A stretch of DNA of 64,000 nt. It comes from Anisus vortex (taxonomy: Eukaryota; Mollusca; Gastropoda; Planorbidae). Location of the stretch: the NCBI GenBank assembly GCA_949126835.1, contig OX421497.1:8769920-8833919 (forward strand). The letters run 5' to 3'. The notes beneath the pieces were generated by a model. That model saw only the letters and a list, made by a program, of their open reading frames with translations. It had not been told where the DNA came from and did no database searches. The translations under genes and the position numbers were made by a program. Below, in pieces: positions 34,241-47,032 of this stretch; position 1 is the first letter of the stretch, and each line of letters begins with the position of its first letter.

Positions 34241-34739
34241 AAAGATCTAATACGTCTGACATGAATACTTCACTTTTTAAAAAATTACTAAAAAAACTAT
34301 CAAAGTCTTGTTTTGCACCGTGGTGTATTTTTCTCAGGATTTCTCGTTCGGCCTCCCTCCCGTTTATCAAACACTGTGTCCCTGTTCCCGCATATTTCTC
34401 TGTGAAGCAGAAGTTGATAGACAATTGACATTAGAGCTGTTCCATGAATATTTCTGAGGTTTCATTAAGTCTGCAAGGTGGGATTTTGTTTCAATAAACC
34501 AGGAAACACATCGTGTCTCCTCTTGAGAAGTAGCCATTTGTTTTTTATGGTCAGGACTTACGCGGGTTGAGAAAGTTTGAGAAAATGGAGAATGGACAAA
34601 GCAGTCCGAAAAATATTAAGTAGTTATTAAAATACAAATTAATAACTACGTCCTTAAATATTCCTTAACACGTATTAGGAGTTTTTTTGTGTTTTAAATA
34701 GAAATTATTCAAGAGCCATTTTTCTGAGTTCTTACTTAC

Positions 34740-34905
34740 TTAATCTTCTTCGCTCCCAGTGGAGCATAAGGCATTCACAAAAACCCCGCCATGTCTCTCT
34801 GTCCAGGGCAAGCCTTCCCACTTCAGTCCATGACATCCTTAAGGCATCCATTTCGTCTTCCACCCCTCTCCTCCACGCTGGAGCGCTTCCTTATTTCGGA
34901 ATTGG
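34740..34905 (-). pseudogene. LINE reverse transcriptase C-terminal remnant
   Basis: On the minus strand an open stretch reads PAWRRGVEDEMDALRMSW, then TEVGRLALDRETWRGFVNA and LCSTGSEED-stop, followed by a TAAGTAAGTAAG tail. The DRxxWRxxVxALCS ending is typical of LINE ORF2 proteins. It is 5'-truncated. It is a different family from the (TAAGA)n fragments. Confidence 0.8.
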
Positions 34906-35224
34906 TTAAGTCTTTCCTGCCAGCTGGCTTTAAGAATGCTACAAGTACTAAAAAAAATCATCCACAAGTAGAATTTTCAATTTGGATTACCTACACATTA
35001 CTAATCAGTTTAACATTAGAAAAAATAATTACAATTTACATCATTTTATACATATCTTGTAAAGCTCTGAAAATGTTTGGGAAAAGTTGGAGGATTTTGA
35101 AATGTAAACAACTGTAGTGTGTAAGAGGTCATTAAATCATTCATCTGTTTCATTAAAATCAGCTCATAAAATACACAAAATCTAATTTAGCTTTTTCATC
35201 GTTAGTTTTTTTTTAATAGAAATT

Positions 35225-35475
35225 ACAGGGGCCATGGTGGACGAGTGGCAGCGCGTTTGACTGGCATAGGTCCTGGGTTCGAATCCTAGTGAAGGCTAGA
35301 ATTCTTTTTTCCTGAGTTAACCTAGCTCTGATGGGTACCTGACCTTAGTTCGGGTAAGGTAAAGGCGGCTGTGCATTGTGCTGGACACACAATCACATAG
35401 TATGCCGTGGCCACAGAAACTGATGAACGCTGCTTCACCGGCCCTATGGATCAATTGATTCGAATGGTACATTAC
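35225..35475 (+). mobile_element. SINE family A, best preserved full copy
   Basis: Head GGCCATGGTGGACGAGTGGC (A box) and GGTTCGAATCCTAGTGAAG (B box), tRNA-Ser/Leu-like. Body TAACCTAGCTCTGATGGG and GGCTGTGCATTGTGCTGG; tail GCCGTGGCCACAGAAACTG to ATCAATTGATTCGAATGGTA and CTTTACTTT. About 250 bp. Confidence 0.88.
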
Positions 35476-36259
35476 TTTACTTTTGCATCAAGTTTTTATC
35501 ACTCTTTTTTTTTAATTTATTATTTTAATATATTATTATTATGTTCTAGCTTTCTTGAGGTCGAGTTGAATGCTTTATGTAGCATTGCTGCTATATTCAC
35601 GTAAAAATATATTTTTAAGTTAGTTCCGGGATAGCTTCAAAATATTCAGTGTACTGACTGAAACACATCGTTGGGAATATCTCCTGGTGAATCGAATCAG
35701 TAGACTTCATGATGGGAATCTGAACAGCTGCCAAACGGAAACGTCGATACAAATTTAATCATCGGAACTTCCCGCACCAGCGGCGTATCTACGATTGATG
35801 TACTGTTGATGAGTTGGACCGTTTTTCTCTCTCCCCACCAACCCCCGCCTCCATCTCTGGTTTCTCCCATTTGTTTATATTATATTCCCCATACCTATAT
35901 ATGTGTTAACTTGAACAAAGGGTTAGAGAAAAATATAACTAAATCTATCTCTATTTCATATTGCACAGACTTTTATCTTATAAAAAAAAGAAAATAACCC
36001 TAGCAGGAATCGAAAAGGGGCAAAAAAAAACAACAGCCTACAAGTAGCCTACTCCCCGTGCCCACTCTACCCCCGGGTTTGCCCACTCTTGATACCCCTA
36101 CGCTTTCCAGCCGACACAAGTCATTATGGACTCCGGCAAGTAGAATAAATGAAGGGAACTGACAACGCCATTAATCAATTCAACTAAGTGTTCGACAGTT
36201 TTATTTTTTTTTTCTTTCAGCTTGCACTGGAAACATAACAGAATCTAGAGATATGTTTT

Positions 36260-36770
36260 GGAGTTATCTGATCTGATTCATAGCTCAACATTATTGTATG
36301 TGTGTGTAAGTGCTTAAAAAAAAGTATATTTTCATTTCCGTGATTATCTTAAGGCTTAAGGCATTTTATTCTTACTAACATATTTGATAATTTCATGCAG
36401 AAGCAAGCTTTCAAACATATCAGAATGTAATGATATTATGGTGTATGTTATCGGATCTTATTCAAAACTCAACATGTGTGTGTGTGGGTGGTGCTAAAAA
36501 AAAGTATATTTTCTTTTTTTCTCTGATTATCTTAAGACTTGAGACATTTTTTTCTTACTAACATAAATATTTGATAACTTCACGCGGAAGCAAGTTTTCA
36601 AACATATCACGATGTATGGATCTGATTCGAGTTATCTGATCTGAATTTTTTTTTTTAAATATCTGATCTTGTTTCAGAAGGTTTTTAAGTTCACCGCGTT
36701 TCCATTTCTCTCTGAATATGTCAAGACAAGAATTTTTTTCCTCTTACTAACATATTATTTACTTATCACA
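36260..36770. repeat. Diverged tandem duplication, about 190 bp, three units
   Basis: Shared blocks AAAAAAAAGTATATTTTC, GATTATCTTAAG and CTTACTAACATA followed by GCAAG and TTTCAAACATATCA occur at about 36275-36420 and 36462-36605. A weaker third unit (ATCTGATC, CTCTTACTAACATATTATTT) lies at 36655-36770. Confidence 0.7.
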
Positions 36771-37978
36771 CAAAATCGATTCTTCCTCCTATCAGAAAAA
36801 AACTCTTGCGGTTTAGCATTGTAGGCTAACAAATAAAAAAAGATCTGTACATTGGAGATGTTTAAAGAGAGAAATGGAGAACACACGGTAATGGACACTC
36901 ATTTTTATTTGTTTCTGGTATGTGTTGAGATTTTTCAGAATTCTCCAAGACGTTGCAGAAAAAAAGTTTAATATTTACTTTATCATGTTTCAAAGATCTG
37001 TTTGCTTTTTATTAAAGAAAAAAAAAGAAAACACAAAAGAATTGGCGAAAATAAATAATAAAAAAAAAACGAGTATCAGTTTCTAAAGAAAAAAATAATT
37101 GGCTTGTATTTGTAGGATTTTTTTTACTATCATTTTTAATATGTTTTTTTTTAAATCTCTTTGTTCGGCACAAATTGTTGTTTGATTAGGCCATTAAATT
37201 GACAACAAAAAAAAATAAGAAAATAAAATATGAAATAGGGATCTTTTTTTGTGTTCGATGACAAGAAACAGAGATTTGTGGCCATAAGCCTCCCGCCCCC
37301 TCCACTCCCCACACCACACACACACACAATTTTGAAATCGATACCCCACTATGGCTATGGCCAGAAGTTCATCAGATAAAACGGGCGGTGCTGGATTTTG
37401 TAACGATTTAGTCTCGGATTAATTGATCTTCGCAGAGAGGTCAGAGGTCATCATCGTCTTTAATGCTTCAAGATAAATATGTAAACACAGAGAACAAAAT
37501 ATCAATGTCGGTGAATCTGAGAAACTCAGGCCCCCCCCCCCCTTGCGGGCGCAATGTTACTACATCCCATATTCCCTTCACTGGAAAGCGTTAAATATAA
37601 TATTGCAGCCAACACACTATGAACAATACTAGCAGAGCAGGTGCATATGAAGTTTAATGAAAACTAAAAAAAATAGAGCGATCTTAAATTTAAAAAGAAA
37701 AATTCAATATAAATACATATACATACAACAAATAACAAACAAATTAAAAAAAAACAACAAAAAGAATTGTAGCCTGCTTATCCCAATATTTGCCGTTGGT
37801 TGGAAATTTTGTTTATAAAACCCGTTGTTTTATTTCTCTTTAATTGCTTACTAAATTAGCGGACTAAAACTAGTTAATTTCTTATTGACTAGATCTATAG
37901 CTTCAATTAAAGAAAAAAAACGATGATCTTATCACACCACTTTAGGAACGTTAACTAATAGTCTACCTCAGGGGTCGG

Positions 37979-38179
37979 CAACCTATGGAACGCATGCCAG
38001 ACTTGGCAAGCTGAGCGATTTTTAATGAATGGCACGCGGAAGACCACCAAAAAAAGTAATTCAGGCCTCTTCGACGAGAAATTGACTGCTAGAGCAGTCA
38101 AACTTTTAAGCTGTTGGCACGCTTGATGAATTAGAAATCCTACTTTGGCACGCTATTATCAAAAGGTTGCCGACCCCTG
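37979..38179. mobile_element. hAT-type MITE, 201 bp, with 8-bp target duplication
   Basis: Termini CAGGGGTCGGCAACCT and AGGTTGCCGACCCCTG, flanked by GTCTACCT on each side (37971-37978, 38180-38187). Non-coding. Confidence 0.95.
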
Positions 38180-38539
38180 GTCTACCTGAAAATTAACATT
38201 TTACAATGGCACTGATTTTCACCCTAGCCCGATCATCCCAGGCGCCATTTTATACTCTCTCCTTCTCAGCCACAGGTGCTTTTTTCCACTAATAATGCCA
38301 CTGTGTGTATCCTTATATCAATATCCCAACTCCCCATTCCATTACAAAACAACACGACAACCAAAACAAAACTTAAAAAAAAAAAAGAAAGAATAACTGT
38401 CCTGGAACTTCAGTAGTCCCACTGCACGTTCCATAGACAGAAGGGTCATCTACAATAGTTCACCAAGATCTGGGATTATTTCATTTCTTAGAGCCAGCTC
38501 ATTTTCTCCTGCGCGTCTGAAGAAAGTAATGACATTGTT

Positions 38540-40840
38540 CAGACATGCCCACACAGACACAGACAAAGAAAAAAAAAAGGAAGTCTTAGAAAGACAATTT
38601 CGATTTTGCAATAATGTTCTCTTTTTTTGTTGGGCAAGGGGCCATTATGTGGACAGAATACAATAATGAAGGAGAGTTGAGTGCCCTTGTCAATAGCCTC
38701 GATCTCACACGAAAAAATGCAGATGTTAAAATAAAAAATACGTGCACACACAAAAAATATTATTCTTTTTACGTGGCCATTTTTTTATCACTGGTTATCA
38801 ACTGTCGCCATAATTATAATAATGTAAAATTAATTACAAATTCGAAGTCTAGATGGCGCAGCGGCGCAGCCAAGGTAGTGCTACATAGATCTAGTATTTT
38901 TAGTCTTGTTTTTGTACATTTCAAGGTAAACATATCTTTTGTCTTCTTGAAATCACGTGACAAAAAGCACGTGATTTTTGTTTACTTTGTGTAGTGGTGT
39001 ACAAGTACAATGGCCGCTGTATTAATAAAGTTTCATATAGGCTCGAGCTTTTTTTAAATGATGTTTTGTGTTTTAAGTCTTATTAAGATTTAAGCTGTAT
39101 TAGGCCTATTATCGTAGACATAGATCATATACGATGTGAGCCTATTAGTGACTTGACTAGATAGCCTATTGACCGACACTATCACTTGGCATCGTAGCTG
39201 CCCTACTTAGCCATTAGCCCATAAGCCTAGCCTACGAAACATTAAAAGTGTAGGCCTATAAAGTGAAATGGAAAGTGTAAATAGGTCTAGCCGGCCCTAG
39301 CCTAATCACATTAATCAATTAATCTACAGTACTACTATTTACCTCCTTATTTTTGAGTAGGATAGCCAATATTCATATGTGAATTTGGCATGAAACTTCA
39401 CCATATGCCATATTTGTTCCTCAATAGTGGCTTCTATTTACAAATGACGTCACTAAAAAACTTAAGCTCCGCCCATTGCAAACGCTCCATACCAGACGTT
39501 CTCTAAAGAAGGGAGATGATCTCAGTCCATTGACGAAACCTCCTGCAGGGTGACAGGGGGATGGGTGAGGGACAGGTTTCGATCCCCGATCGTCACATTG
39601 ACAGTCCGGAGTAGCCTACTAATCTCAAGGTCAATGACTTAACTTTAGGGGGACGTTGTGAGACGGTCGCCGAGGATGTCAAAGTTAAGACTGGCGCCCC
39701 AAAAAATATTTTAACAAAAAATGCCAAAATTTAGTGACGAAAAGTTGCTACTTAAATTTCTTCTTCTTCTTCATATTACTGTGGTGACCCCGTTAGGACC
39801 GCCGAAAGAGTCCACATTTTAACTTAGCTTACACATAAAATAAAAAAAAAAACATCACAAAAGAGAATTATAAACAGATGACTTTAGGTTTTTAGTCCAG
39901 CCCTTCAGTGAAGATTTCAAATAATTTATATTAACTGAAATTCAAATTATCATCACACTACACTGTGTTACACTTAACTTGCGTCCCCTGACTAACGATA
40001 CGAAATAATAATATTCTATAGATGGGCGCCAATTTTCAGACACACCCCATTCCCCGATCCGAACGCCATTTCGATTAGCCACGCCAGTGCATACGGTCAC
40101 AATTGATTCTCATCTTATGTTCCAACTACTAATACCGGAAGCTAGATATTTAAAGGCCTAAACTGACACCCGACAGTAGACCAAGAGAATCATTTCGCTA
40201 AAATAGCTTGTTTAACAAAAAATGTATTAAGTAGAAAACACAAAATAATCAATTAATAATGTTAAATAATTAGATGCCAACGCAGGTAATTTTTATCACA
40301 TTTTACAAATGTGCTAAATCTGACATAAAATAGTCAAAACCACAGCTAATCCAGTACCGCAGCTTCCCAATCCGTTCCAACCAGGGTCTTGATTGGTGTG
40401 TGATTGTGGTGGTTTGTCGAGGAGAGGAGGAGAGATTGGGGGGGGGGTTGATCTAGCCCAGTGAGGGTGAAATTTATTAGCAGCACGCATTATTTATTGC
40501 CAACGCTCCGAATTGGATGCCAAATCGATGCCAAAAAAAAAAAAACGATGGCAACTAGACTATAGATTATCAATTCGTTATCTCGTGACAGGATAGAGTT
40601 GTCGTCATGATTAATTAAACATCGCGCGGACTGGCGAGCGTTAAAGTGTGTCGAGTAGACACAAATTGTCAGAAACAGGGACTCAACGTTTTTTATTTCG
40701 AACACTCCACATTTTTTTTTCTCCAAATAAACGAAAATTTCCATTTAAGACCTTTTTTCCCCACTCAAATAAAATTGTATGATGGCTTGGGCTCTAGATC
40801 TATGCATTTTAATTATAATACTTCAGAGAGAACCAGCGCC
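38540..40840. other. No supported gene
   Basis: A 126-codon plus-strand ORF (38614-38994) has no recognisable domain or splice context. The rest holds a SINE B piece (39500-39645) and low-complexity runs, including a G run near 40440. Confidence 0.45.
39500..39645 (-). mobile_element. SINE family B-like copy
   Basis: On the minus strand: TACTCCGGACTGTCAATG, GATCGGGGATCGAAACCTG (B-box-like) and CACCCTGCAGGAGG. It shares ACTGTCA and CCCTGCAGG blocks with 5040-5245. Confidence 0.55.
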
Positions 40841-40854
40841 TGCTCAAGGTACTG

Positions 40855-40935
40855 TTAACTCTTGCAGTCCCGGGCGTGTATATAGCAGAACTGAAGGCAG
40901 CATAGATAGAAGTAGGTTGGTACTGGAAGGGTTAA
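40855..40935 (+). mobile_element. 81-bp TTAA-flanked mini-MITE, copy 2
   Basis: TTAACTCTTGCAGTCCCGGG at the left, TACTGGAAGGGTTAA at the right. The most diverged of the five copies but exactly the same length. Confidence 0.85.
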
Positions 40936-41029
40936 CATGGGCTTCATGTGTTTGGGGGATTCTTCGAAGCATAAGCAAATGAACATTAATAAATAGCATA
41001 CATATTTTGTCCATAATAAGTTTTGAAAA

Positions 41030-41085
41030 CGACAGATAGAGAGAAAGACAGAGAGAGAGAGAGAGCAAGAGAGAGAGAGAGACGA
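41030..41085. repeat. (GA)n microsatellite
   Basis: GAGAGA-rich run with a few interruptions. The ORFs on the other strand are simple translations of it. Confidence 0.85.
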
Positions 41086-41391
41086 TACACAACAATGTTT
41101 CATATGCATAGTGTTAATTTACCCTCTCTATGTGCGCTAAGTTGGTCGTGGGAGGCACTTATGCGTCCAGTTCTTTTTCCCCAGGGCATCAGCAATCATA
41201 AAGCCGCCCTGAATATATTAATATAAAAGTCAGTAAACCAAAAAAAATGCATCCAATGTCCAACGATATTTCATAGAGTATATATATATATACCCTTAAC
41301 GATTTTGTGGCGAAGGACATAGTAAATTCCTCCTGAGGACATTATCAATAACTGCAACCATCTGTATTTTCTATTATGGAACTCTTTTTTT

Positions 41392-41472
41392 TTAACCCTT
41401 ACAGTCCCGGGCGCGTATATAGCGAAACTGAAAGCAGCATAGATAGAAGTAGGTCGGTACGGCAAGGGTTAA
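41392..41472 (+). mobile_element. 81-bp TTAA-flanked mini-MITE, copy 3
   Basis: TTAACCCTTACAGTCCCGGG to TACGGCAAGGGTTAA. It lies only about 460 bp from copy 2, in the same orientation. Confidence 0.88.
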
Positions 41473-41819
41473 TCCTAAATCAGAATTATTGAAATTAAAA
41501 GAGACAGCAGATAAAGAGCTAATCCCCAAATTCTAGTATAAACGCTGCTACAAGGAAAGGTAGGGGGGGGAGTGGTTCAGGGCAAAGGGGCACGTGACCT
41601 CTACCTAGTCTAGAGACCCAACTTTTTTTTTTTTTTTTTTGCATGCCCAAGAATTTTTATCATTTTTATTTTTCTTAACATTCTTCTATTTAAAATACAA
41701 AAAAAAAAGAAATTATGTTTAATCAATCTAATTGTAATAATTAGATAAAATATTAGTGTTTTTTTTTTAAAATTATGTGAAAAAATTGTGCACCAGTTCA
41801 TAATTATTTATTAATTAAT

Positions 41820-41995
41820 GTGTTACAATTGCCGTCTTTTTTCTTTTCTTTTTTTTTAAAACCGTGCATGATTTATTTCCCCAATTCGCACCCCCCCCCC
41901 CCTCCTCATGTTCATACTATTGCCTCCCCTTGCCCCCCCCCTCAACTTCTTACCTTGCCCTTTTCTCCCCCCCCCCCCCCCATCTCTCTCACACT
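41820..41995. repeat. T-rich then C-rich low-complexity block
   Basis: Several C runs of 8 to 14 within 110 bp, preceded by a T-rich stretch. Nothing else is seen here. Confidence 0.8.
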
Positions 41996-42189
41996 CCTGG
42001 CTTTGCAACTAAGTAACCTTTCTCGAAAAAAAAATAATTAATATTTGTACTTTGAAAGCTTAAAACGTATTATTGGACACAAATTGCGATAGTGCTAAGA
42101 ACAGAAATAGTCTCTAGAAATTTAAAGTAGTTCGACTGGTCGATTTTAATACGAATCTTCAAAACACAAAAAAAGATAACAATGTTTTG

Positions 42190-42300
42190 GCTGTGCAGTG
42201 CTGGTCACACAATCCCCTAGTATGCCGTGGCCACAGAAACTGGTGAACGCTGCTTCACCAGCCCTATGATCAGTTTGGTCTGAAGGGTACTTTACTATTA
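42190..42300 (+). mobile_element. SINE family A, 3' part only
   Basis: GTGCTGGTCACACAATCCCC, GCCGTGGCCACAGAAACTGG and TCAGTTTGGTCTGAAGGG to TACTTTACT. Little diverged but 5'-truncated. Confidence 0.85.
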
Positions 42301-43904
42301 GGCCTACCTGTAAAACGTCGTGAAAACTTACAACGTTGCAAACTCTTGAGCTAATGAGATATGTAAACAATATTGATAATGAAACAACGCTGCACATCTA
42401 GAATTTGAATGAAATCTTTCTAAAATAAAAAGAAACGTTGCCATGATGTGTTCCAGTAAGGTCAAAGTGTTACAGTTTTATTATCCATCTTAATTCTTTA
42501 CAAACTGAATTGTTGTTGTTGTTTTTTTGTTTATATTGAGTAGCTAAAAGCTTTTAAACGTTAAAAAAAAATCAATAAAACTGAATATTGCCAATGTTAA
42601 TAGAAGCAATAAAGCCGATTTTGTATAAAATTCTACGTTTTTTAACGGGCTGAGTATAGTTTCTTTCATTCTGGGCCAATTATTAAATTTTCTTCACAGA
42701 TTATAACAGTCTCCACTAGTCCTACGGGAAGAGCGTCCAACGAAGACGTCGTAGGTGTCGCCCTCTACAAGTCCTCAGGCCCATGCATAATTCACGAGTG
42801 AGTAAGATGATGATGACGGTGGAACATTGCCTTTCACACGTCACATCCGGTCCACGGTTCTCACCGTGCCCTGCCGCGCAAGCCGGATCTGGAAACCAAA
42901 TCTTTGCACTGAGCATTGGTGTCATGTTCTTGCCTTTGGTCAAAATGTCTCTCTTTGAAAACTTGACGTGTCATATTCTTTCTGCGTTAATCAAATCTCG
43001 ACCCCCCCCCCCCCCCCCCCAAAAAAAAAAAAATTAATCAAATAAATTCTAATCAGTTTTGGCACATGGAACCAGCGAGGACATAAACAACCCTTCCACC
43101 ATAAAAATAAAAATGCTTGTTCGATCTCCATTCATTTGGCAATTTATATGTGTGCATAATCTCAACAGCCCTTCTCATCACAACCTTTTAACAGGTCATC
43201 TCCGCCCAATACGCCTATAGCATTCTCACGCCAACACTCTCTCACAGACTTGTCTTACATTGACGATTATAATGGGAACTATGCAGGAGGAATAATTGAA
43301 ACGACCCCTGACCTCCCCCCCCCCTCCCTGATAAGCATAGTCGTAGAATGCTTATTCTTCTAAGTCGCGGTGGAATTAGATTATTGGCTTCAAGGGATGA
43401 ATGAAGGTTGGATAAAGCTTCTGACAGTAATACGGATGATGTAAGGACCATTTCATTTGCATGATGCCACCCAGAAGTCTCATCATGATGATTAGGGTTA
43501 GTAAAATGGCGGGTAAAAACGGCAAGGGAAAAAATGGCACGCTGGTAAAAACGGCAAGGGAAAAATGGCAGAGTGGCAATATAAATAATTATTCATATAT
43601 TATTCCTTTCAGTGATATTTTGGTCAATTAGATATACTCGCAAATGTATTTTATAAATATCTAAAAATAATATGAAAATAACTATTAGGTGAAAATATAT
43701 CCGAAGATATATAAGCTTAAACGTTTAAAATATCTACAATTGATGTATATGTCTATATGTAGTCACTTTGAAAACTTGTCAAAATGTTAATTGTTTTATA
43801 TCATTAATTCAGGCAAAGACTGAGATGATATTCATATTTTAAGAGACCATAGATTTTGTTTATTTACAATCCAGCCATGGCTGGAACTAAACAGTCACCC
43901 ACAG

Positions 43905-44175
43905 GACTTCCGTCAATAGCGGCGGACTAACGAGCAAGACACGTGACTTCCGTCAATGGCGGACTGACGGGCAAGGCATGTGACTTCCGTCGATGGCGGA
44001 CTGACGGGCAAGGCATGTGACTTCCGTCAATGGCGGACTGACGGGCAAGGCATGTGACTTCCGTCGATGGCGGACTGCCGGGCAAGGCATGTGATTTTCG
44101 TCAATTGCAGATTAACGGGCAAAACACGTGACTTCCGTCAATGGCGGACTGACGGGCAAGACACGTGACTTCCAA
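43905..44175. repeat. 37-bp minisatellite, about 7 units
   Basis: Units of GACTTCCGTCAATGGCGGAC plus TGACGGGCAAGGCATGT. Some unit joints read CACGTGACTTCC (E-box-like) and others CATGTGACTTCC. GC-rich within an AT-rich neighbourhood. Confidence 0.93.
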
Positions 44176-44455
44176 AAATACTTGATCTAATCAGGAGCAC
44201 GGCGAAAAAATAAATATTGATCTCTTGAAAGAGGAAAAGGGGAGGTAATTGAAACCAATTGATACTCCTACGGGACGTGGCTACCAAAGGACCATATCAG
44301 CTCATAGTGAATGGCTAGTTTTTTTTTAAGATGTTTTTTCTTGTTGCTCTGTTGTTGTTTTTTTCTGTTTTGCTCATTTGAGTTCTTGTTTGTTCAGCGG
44401 AAGTACAAACATTGATGATTGGGAACTTATACAATACAAAGTGAAAGAGATAAAA

Positions 44456-45178
44456 CCATAGACTATAATATACATGGACCGCTTGCTTTAGTTTTTCTGC
44501 TATATGATGACTCGAAAGACTGCTTATTTCGGAATTCCCGATTCTAAATGAAGTAATTGTAATACAAATTCCGTTTTATTGAATCGCACCATTTTTTTAG
44601 AAATTTTGTGCGTCAATCTATGACTAAGATATGGACGCTATGGATGAGGAAGTTTTTGTTGATGAATTGAAAGGCATACTGGAGGTAAATGTTCAAACTA
44701 AATAATTACTTATTGAAGAAGTATGGAGTTTATCTGTTAGACTCATGTTCGGTGTATATTATAGTCTATGGTATTTCTGCTATATGATGACTTGAAACAC
44801 TGATGATCGGAATTCCCGATTCTAAATAACGTAATTGCTATACAGGAAATAATGTTATTGATATACAAGTTCCATGATTTTCTCAATGAAAAATTAAAAT
44901 CGAAAGTAGTACAGAGCGGAAACATTTATAGATCAGTGTGGTGTGCGCACGGAAAAAAGAAAATAAGCTCTAAAAATAGAGCAGGCGGTCCATCTTATTA
45001 TAGACAATGATATATTAATAGGCCTACAAGTATTCATTTAAAGTCGAAAAAAATGCGATTTAATAAAACGGAACTTGTATTACAAATACTTCATTTAGAA
45101 TCGGGAATTGCAAAAAACAGAAGATAATAGCATAAAAAACAAAAGCAAGCGGTCCATGTATATTATAGTCTATGGTAT
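44456..45178. mobile_element. Long-TIR MITE, 723 bp, with a nested relative
   Basis: ACCATAGACTATAATATACA at the left pairs with the complement at the right end (TATATTATAGTCTATGGT), and similarity continues for about 130 bp (CCCGATTCTAAATGAAGTA on both arms). A third block at 44757-44845 (TATTATAGTCTATGG, GGAATTCCCGATTCTAAAT) is another terminus of the same family, so one copy probably jumped into another. Confidence 0.8.
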
Positions 45179-45349
45179 AACAGAAGCCGTTGTGGTGGAC
45201 GATGTATTAAATATGATAGACCAATGGATATGTTAATAGTGATTGGTTTACATTCTCTGATCTATGTATATATCTCTCTATCTCTACACGTATCTGTCTG
45301 GCTATGCATCTAGATATTCACCTAATATGTCTTTCTAATGTATCTATTT

Positions 45350-45690
45350 TATCCGATCTAATCGAGCTAATCTATCAAATCTATCTAATCGATCTAATCG
45401 ATCTAATCGATCTAATCGATTTAATCTATCAAATCTATCTAATCTATCAAATCTATCTAATCTATTTAATCTATCTAATCTATCTAATCTATCAAATCTA
45501 TCAAATCTATCAAATCTATCAAATCTATCAAATCTATCAAATCTATCAAATCTATCAAATCTATCAAATCTATCAAATCTATCAAATCTATCAAATCTAT
45601 CAAATCTATCAAATCTATCAAATCTATCAAATCTATCAAATCTATCAAATCTATCTAATCTATCTAATCAATCTAATCTATCTAATCTAA
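45350..45690. repeat. 9-bp satellite (AATCTATCA)n with GATCTAATC variants
   Basis: About 38 units; one plus frame reads QIYQIY repeats and an ORF of 128 codons results. It is simple sequence, not a gene. Confidence 0.95.
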
Positions 45691-46329
45691 AATCGTTATT
45701 ACGCTAAGTAAACGACACAAACCAGTAGACCCCTAAAACGTGTCCAGTCCTTTGTGTGATACATTAATGTCACGTTTGATAGAAATATATTAGCATACAG
45801 GTCACATTACCCTCCACCAGCCAATGGTTTCTTATTAAATATTAATATCCGGGTCAAATGATTTTTTTAAATACCGCCTCAAACGTTGACTTGCCACTTG
45901 TCCTCTAGTCAAAATCTAGATAATGTTCAGCCAGGGGCAGGGAACTGAAACCCAAAGGGAGAGAACTGGAGAGAAGCCAGATTATCTCCTGCTTGTCATA
46001 ATTTTAAGGGGGAAAAAATTCATCACTCCAGTTTAGTCTTTGGCTGCGGGACTTAGCGAGTTTGGACAAAAATCATTTTTAAAGCCCAAGGGGGATTAGA
46101 CAGTGAAAGTTTTGTTTTTTTTTGTTTTTTTTTTTGGGGGGGGGGGGAAATTTTTTTTTTTTTTTTTTTTTTTTACTTTAAAATAGTTATGCTTAAAATA
46201 GTTTTTACAAAAAGTATTATCTGAGGGACCTATGAAATATTCATAAGCAATACATAATGACTTCTCCATTTCTTTAGTGTGAAATTCTCCAATGGCCAAT
46301 TATAAGATAAGGAAACAACAAGTAGCTTG

Positions 46330-46640
46330 ACCAGAGGTCACGGTGGTCAGGCGGCAGATTGCGTTTGGATGGCTGTACGTAAAGTCCCCGGATTCAAATC
46401 CTCGTTTGGGTTGGAATTTTTTTTTCATATCTGGAAGGTGTCCATGAGCCTACGCGACAATGATGAGTAGCCTACATGACATACGTTTGGGGTAATATAA
46501 AAATGACTGTGGATTGTGTTGGCCATACTATCCCCTAATATGATTAGAAGGCATATGCCTAGACCACGGAAAATTGTAAACGCTGCTTCATAGATCAAAA
46601 TTGGTATAACCGTGGATTCCTGATAACCTTCACCACGTAA
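46330..46640 (+). mobile_element. SINE family A copy, diverged
   Basis: Head GGTCACGGTGGTCAGGCGGC and CCCCGGATTCAAATCCTCG; body GAAGGTGTCCATGAGCC; tail CGCTGCTTCATAGATCAAA. It holds a short internal insertion near 46540. Confidence 0.7.
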
Positions 46641-47032
46641 TGTCACGCAGCCATCGTTACTGGGCAGGACTCAAGGGCAACACTGCTTTCCTGTGTCACA
46701 CCATACAGGGCATAGCAAGTGTAAGGGTAAAGAGATAAAGGGCCCCGATCACCCTGGGTAGTAGCAAGACAAAGGTAGGGACGTACAAAATTTGACTTTA
46801 AAGGTATCTAGCGTGGAGAACTTAAAACCCAGGCTCAAACTGTGGATACGAAAGAGGTTCATTTTCTCAAGAAATAATAAATATAACAGAAACACGAAGC
46901 TTTGTAAATACATTTTATACCATGAACAAAAAGAAATTTAGGGACGCCTATGTTTAGAAACAAAAAAAATGAGCCGAAAATTGCAAGTTAACTTATTTCA
47001 TAGGTGTCCCCCATATTGTTGGCTCATTGCCT

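Noticed and set aside
38614..38994. 126-codon plus-strand ORF
   Set aside because: No recognisable domain, low-complexity Lys/Phe-rich content and no splice or codon-usage support.
45304..45690. 128-codon ORF reading QIYQIY repeats
   Set aside because: It is a 9-bp simple repeat with no start context or protein features.
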